NCBI GenBank assembly: GCA_015679605.1
Contig: JAAAVE010000030.1
Location: 4,554-15,327, forward strand
Origin: Podila epigama
Lineage: Eukaryota > Mortierellomycota > Mortierellomycetes > Mortierellales > Mortierellaceae
Length of the DNA stretch: 10,774 nt
Direction of reading: 5' to 3'
Of this stretch, positions 8,843-10,774 are shown in pieces; the stretch's first letter is position 1; every line of letters begins with the position of its first letter. Position numbers and translations under genes: made by a program. The notes beneath the pieces are model-generated. The model did no database searches and was not told the origin of the DNA. It saw only the letters and a list, made by a program, of their open reading frames with translations.

Positions 8843-10680
8843 ATGTCCCCTCAGTACCAGTATGGCCCTACCAAGGCAAAGGAATTCTATGTAGAAAATA
8901 ATGTCATCTTTCTCACTGGTGCTACTGGTTTCGTGGGCAAGACCATCCTCGAAAAGTTACTGCGAACATTCCCTGATATCAAAAAGTATGAGCTAAAGCT
9001 ATGCTCCTTACTCGCCGTATCATTTCTACATGTTTGCCCTTTACTGCTACTTTGATGATCAAGCGACCAACAGTTCCATTCTAATTGCCCCCATGTTCTT
9101 GTAGAGTATACCTCTTGGTGAGGATCTCAGGCGCGAAAACGTTACAGGAAAGGGTTGATCAGGATGTTTTTACTAGCAGGATCTTTGACACTCTAAGGAG
9201 CCAGTTTGCATCCCCACAAGAGTTTCACCAGCAGATCGTTCAAAAGATTGTTCCTGTCAAAGGTGACATTACACTTGACCGACTAGGCTTGTCCGACGAG
9301 GACTTGGAAATGATCCAGAAAGACACTCGCATTGTCATCAACAGCGCCGCCTCAGTTAGTTTTGATGACCCTCTGAACAATGCACTCGAGGTAATGAAAC
9401 GTTCGAAAAAATTGAGAGCACTTCACATTGCACCTTGTGCTAACGTCCACTACACTACCATTCAAGATGAACACTAGGGGGCCATTCCGCACATTTGAAG
9501 TGGCAAAGGGTATCAAAAACCTCAGCGCCTTTGTCCACATCTCGACATGCTACGTCAATGCGCACATGCCGGGTGCCAGCATTGATGAGGTTGTCTACCC
9601 TCATCCGTTCGGAGAACCAGAAGCTATCTATGAAATGCTGTCCAACATGACCTACGAAGAACTACGCAACTACGAGCGGTCCGTCGTCCTCAAGACCTAT
9701 CCCAACACCTACACCTTCTCTAAATCCCTCACAGAGCATCTCATCCGACACCGCTTCCAGGATATGAACCTTCCTATTGTCATTGTCCGCCCCTCCATTG
9801 TCACTGCAGCTCAAGTTGAGCCTGTTCCTGGATGGGTCGAAGGCGTCGCAGCTGCCAACAAAGCTGTCGTGTCATGTGCACTCGGACAAGTCCAAGAATG
9901 GATCGGCGCCTCTGTATGAACACGTTTGCTAGGATGCATCATTTCTTTGCCAATCATGAAACGAGAATCCCGACTAAATTGTCTACTTTTCCGCCTCTGT
10001 TACTACCTTCCTTATTTCTACAGACTAAAAAGACCGATCTCATCCCAGTAGACATTGTTGCCAAAACAATTCTTCTCGCTGCTACTACTGCTGATCGTAC
10101 TCTTTCACGCCCACCAATTTACCACGTCGGTACAAGCTGTCTCAATCCCATCACTTGGGGCCTCTTTGGTTTTTATCTCTGCGCCTACTGGCGCGCTGTC
10201 AATCCGCCGCGCCGTCGCGTCTCCAACGATATTCGTTTCGAAATGTATGCCCTTCCAGAGTTCAAACAGCGCTTTGACCGTCGCTTTGGCGACCAGATTC
10301 GAACCCTTGGACAACAACACCTCAAGGATTCCAAAGATGCCAAACGAATCAAGGTCCGAATCTCCAAAGCCATGGCGGTACCCATGACATTCAAGACATT
10401 TGCCTCGAACGAGTGGTTCTTTGACATTTCCAACACTCTTCGCCTTGACGATGCTGCACCCCTGGAGCTCAAGAGTGGACTGAGACGAGGAATGGATTGG
10501 CACCGGTATATGGAGGACTACAATGCAGGTGTACATGCGTTCATTTTAAAGGAGAAGGTTGATCGCTCTATCGTTATTGACTATTCGATCAAACCACTCG
10601 AGTCGAGTTTGGATGCAGACAAAGATACGTCCTCGTCGTCGCCACAAGAAGAGCAATCAGTAACGCTCGCACGATTGTAA
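8843..10680 (+). CDS. Fatty acyl-CoA reductase (alcohol-forming), PTS1-like C-terminus
   Basis: NAD(P)H-dependent reduction of fatty acyl-CoA to fatty alcohol, the precursor of wax esters and ether lipids. Inferred exons 8843-8985, 9105-9390, 9467-9913 and 10024-10680 give 510 residues, the usual length for eukaryotic enzymes. Visible: Rossmann TGATGFVG (25-32) of an extended short-chain dehydrogenase; KKVYLLVR restored across the first splice (47-54); SAFVHISTCYVN (163-174); catalytic YTFSK (Y225, K229); substrate-domain TDLIPVDIV (296-304); and a C-terminal male-sterility/FAR_C domain with EWFFD (422-426) and DWHRYMEDY (450-458). The acidic, Ser-rich tail ends in Ala-Arg-Leu, which fits the peroxisomal PTS1 consensus. 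No C-terminal membrane helix is seen, unlike animal FAR1. The ATG has A at -3. The second intron (76 bp) carries CTAAC at 9440-9444. Chain-length preference cannot be read from sequence. Confidence 0.95.
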
Positions 10681-10728
10681 AATTTAGGGAGTGAGAATTG
10701 GTTGGACGTCTGAATCATCGCATGAGAA

Positions 10729-10734
10729 AATAAA
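10729..10734 (+). terminator. AATAAA polyadenylation signal of the acyl-CoA reductase gene
   Basis: AATAAA in an A-rich stretch, 48 bases after the TAA at 10678-10680. The rest of the right end (10681-10774) holds no gene. Confidence 0.6.
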
Positions 10735-10774
10735 AAAAATGCTACACAGAACGTCCATCAAGATTTCTTTTTTT

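Noticed and set aside
10105-10536. 143-codon minus-strand frame
   Set aside because: Antisense to the last exon of the acyl-CoA reductase, which encodes its conserved C-terminal domain.

Overview
The window is nuclear DNA of a filamentous fungus, most likely an early-diverging one (Mucoromycota or Mortierellomycotina; this placement is inferred from gene style, not proven). Four intron-bearing protein genes are present, with 11 complete introns of 76-134 bp and one open intron. All have GT..AG ends, and most have a CTAAC, CTGAC or CTAAT/CTAAA branch-like element near the 3' end. Promoters are long and rich in pyrimidine tracts on the coding strand. Intergenic DNA is AT-rich with many short tandem repeats. 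I see no mobile element, rRNA, tRNA or CRISPR.

Layout. (1) 1-1987, minus strand: 5' part of an ABCG (WHITE-type) half transporter, five exons visible, cut by the left edge inside its fifth intron. (2) 1988-3540: divergent intergenic region with low-complexity repeats. (3) 3541-4788, plus: a 338-residue polytopic protein of the UbiA prenyltransferase superfamily, three exons. (4) 4789-5072: short convergent spacer with polyadenylation signals for both neighbours. (5) 5073-6960, minus: complete 550-residue cytochrome P450, three exons. (6) 6961-8842: 1.9-kb divergent intergenic region with simple repeats and homopolymer tracts. (7) 8843-10680, plus: complete 510-residue fatty acyl-CoA reductase, four exons, ending in a PTS1-like tripeptide (ARL). 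(8) 10681-10774: its 3' flank with an AATAAA.

How they may work together. The P450 and the fatty acyl-CoA reductase share one divergent intergenic region, and the other two neighbours are an ABCG half transporter and a UbiA-like membrane protein. All four families can handle lipids: acyl-CoA reduction to fatty alcohol, oxidation, prenyl transfer and lipid export. A lipid or fatty-alcohol module is a reasonable hypothesis, but the sequence shows only adjacency. The most concrete unusual points are the PTS1-like end of the reductase, the altered second metal-binding region of the UbiA-like protein, and introns placed inside catalytic motifs of three of the four genes.
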